6,434 nucleotides of DNA, taken from positions 1 to 6,434 of the forward strand of contig JAOUEZ010000076.1 of the NCBI GenBank assembly GCA_029858465.1, given 5' to 3'. Position 1 is the stretch's first letter. Every line of letters starts with the position of its first letter. The position numbers and the translations under genes were made by a program. Below the pieces are notes generated by a model that was given only the letters and a program-made list of their open reading frames with translations, did not search any database and was not told the origin of the DNA. Of the stretch, positions 5,962 to 6,434 are shown one piece after another. This DNA is from Thermoplasmata archaeon (lineage in GTDB: Archaea; Thermoplasmatota; Thermoplasmata; UBA10834; DTMW01).

Positions 5962-5984
5962 ACTGAGTGTATTCTTCTCGCCGC

Positions 5985-6434
5985 ATGCCTGAGCCTCAGA
6001 AATCGACTAAATCACGAGTCCCTCAATCCGTCATCGATGTCATCATAGCTGTCGCTCTTGTTGCGAGCATATTTGTGGCAATGTTTGCCTATACTGGCAA
6101 TTGGCCTCCCCTCGTCGTCATAGAATCGAGAAGCATGCAGCATTCTGAGTCGGAGAGCTTCCTGGGGATCATGGACACGGGAGACCTGGTCCTTGTCAAG
6201 AGCATCGATTCGAGGAACGATGTGGTCACATATTACCAGGGGTTAGCTCGGAATTACAAGAGCTATGGAGATTACGGAGACGTCATCATATATCTGAAGG
6301 GGGGATCAACGCAATACACGCCGATTATCCATCGAGCCGTCATCTATTTGTCTGCGAATCCCGGAGATGACAGCTTCAGAGCCGAGGAGCTTAGGAATCT
6401 CACCGAGGGCTCAGATTATTATTTCGTCGACGGG
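5985..6434 (+). CDS. Archaeal signal peptidase I (S26B, Sec11-like), N-terminal part
   Basis: This membrane protease removes signal peptides from exported proteins outside the cytoplasmic membrane. The 150 visible codons show a short basic cytoplasmic N-terminus, one membrane helix (about 16-36, VIDVIIAVALVASIFVAMFAY), then the catalytic block IESRSMQH with nucleophile Ser50. DTGDLVLVK (64-72), GDVIIYLK (98-105) and TPIIHRAV (112-119) follow. His116 takes the place of the bacterial catalytic Lys, as in ER and archaeal enzymes. The usual Pro after SM-x is His53, and Ser50 to Gly66 spans 16 residues, about twice the bacterial distance. A Tyr-rich insert (83-97) precedes GDVIIY. The gene runs off the window in frame, so the distal Asp motif and any C-terminal helix are not visible. 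No ribosome binding site precedes the ATG; the mRNA is probably leaderless. Confidence 0.93.
   Translation, partial: MPEPQKSTKSRVPQSVIDVIIAVALVASIFVAMFAYTGNWPPLVVIESRSMQHSESESFLGIMDTGDLVLVKSIDSRNDVVTYYQGLARNYKSYGDYGDVIIYLKGGSTQYTPIIHRAVIYLSANPGDDSFRAEELRNLTEGSDYYFVDG

Noticed and set aside
5331..5966. Plus-strand open frame of 211 codons opposite the deaminase
   Set aside because: The minus strand encodes a deaminase with complete catalytic motifs. The antisense frame has no motif and runs through the divergent promoter region.
1..6434. CRISPR array, insertion sequence, tRNA/rRNA or a novel defence system
   Set aside because: The window is almost fully accounted for by intact housekeeping genes. 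I saw no spaced direct repeats outside the coiled-coil repeats, no terminal inverted repeats and no tRNA-like cloverleaf.

Overview
The window is archaeal. Most of it, positions 1 to 5259 on the minus strand, is the upstream part of an A-type (V/A-type) ATP synthase operon. Reading along the minus strand, the gene order is H, I, K, E, C, F, A. This is the order known from euryarchaeal operons such as the Methanosarcina aha cluster, where B and D would follow. Further archaeal signs are TATA-like promoter elements, a leaderless start, an ER/archaeal-type signal peptidase with a Ser/His dyad, and GGAGGTG ribosome binding sites next to TTG starts. Within the Euryarchaeota I lean weakly towards Thermoplasmata or a relative, because of the shape of the signal peptidase. 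That is recall, not a search result.

Layout from the right end. A signal peptidase I gene begins at 5985 on the plus strand and runs off the window, with 150 codons visible. Divergent from it is a dCMP deaminase gene (5873-5379, minus). A 119-base gap then carries the probable promoter of the ATPase operon. After that come atpH (5259-4888), atpI (4901-2892), atpK (2887-2651), atpE (2622-2059), atpC (2055-997), atpF (995-696) and the first 230 codons of atpA (690-1). The atpA gene is cut right before its Walker A loop. Genes inside the operon are separated by 28 bases or less or overlap, so one polycistronic transcript is very likely.

How the genes work together. AtpK forms the rotating membrane ring and AtpI is the membrane stator with the ion half-channels. 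AtpC couples the ring to the central shaft and AtpF sits on that shaft. AtpE and AtpH pair into the peripheral stalks that hold the A3B3 head, of which AtpA is the catalytic subunit. The deaminase (dCMP to dUMP, for thymidylate synthesis) and the signal peptidase (removal of signal peptides from exported proteins) are unrelated housekeeping functions.

I see no mobile element, CRISPR array, RNA gene, pseudogene or exotic new system. The points worth a second look are modest: a shared 11-residue repeat visible at DNA level in the two stalk subunits, a possible sodium-site signature in AtpK, two TTG starts inside the operon, a shared divergent promoter with a leaderless signal peptidase mRNA, and insertions around the signal peptidase active site.
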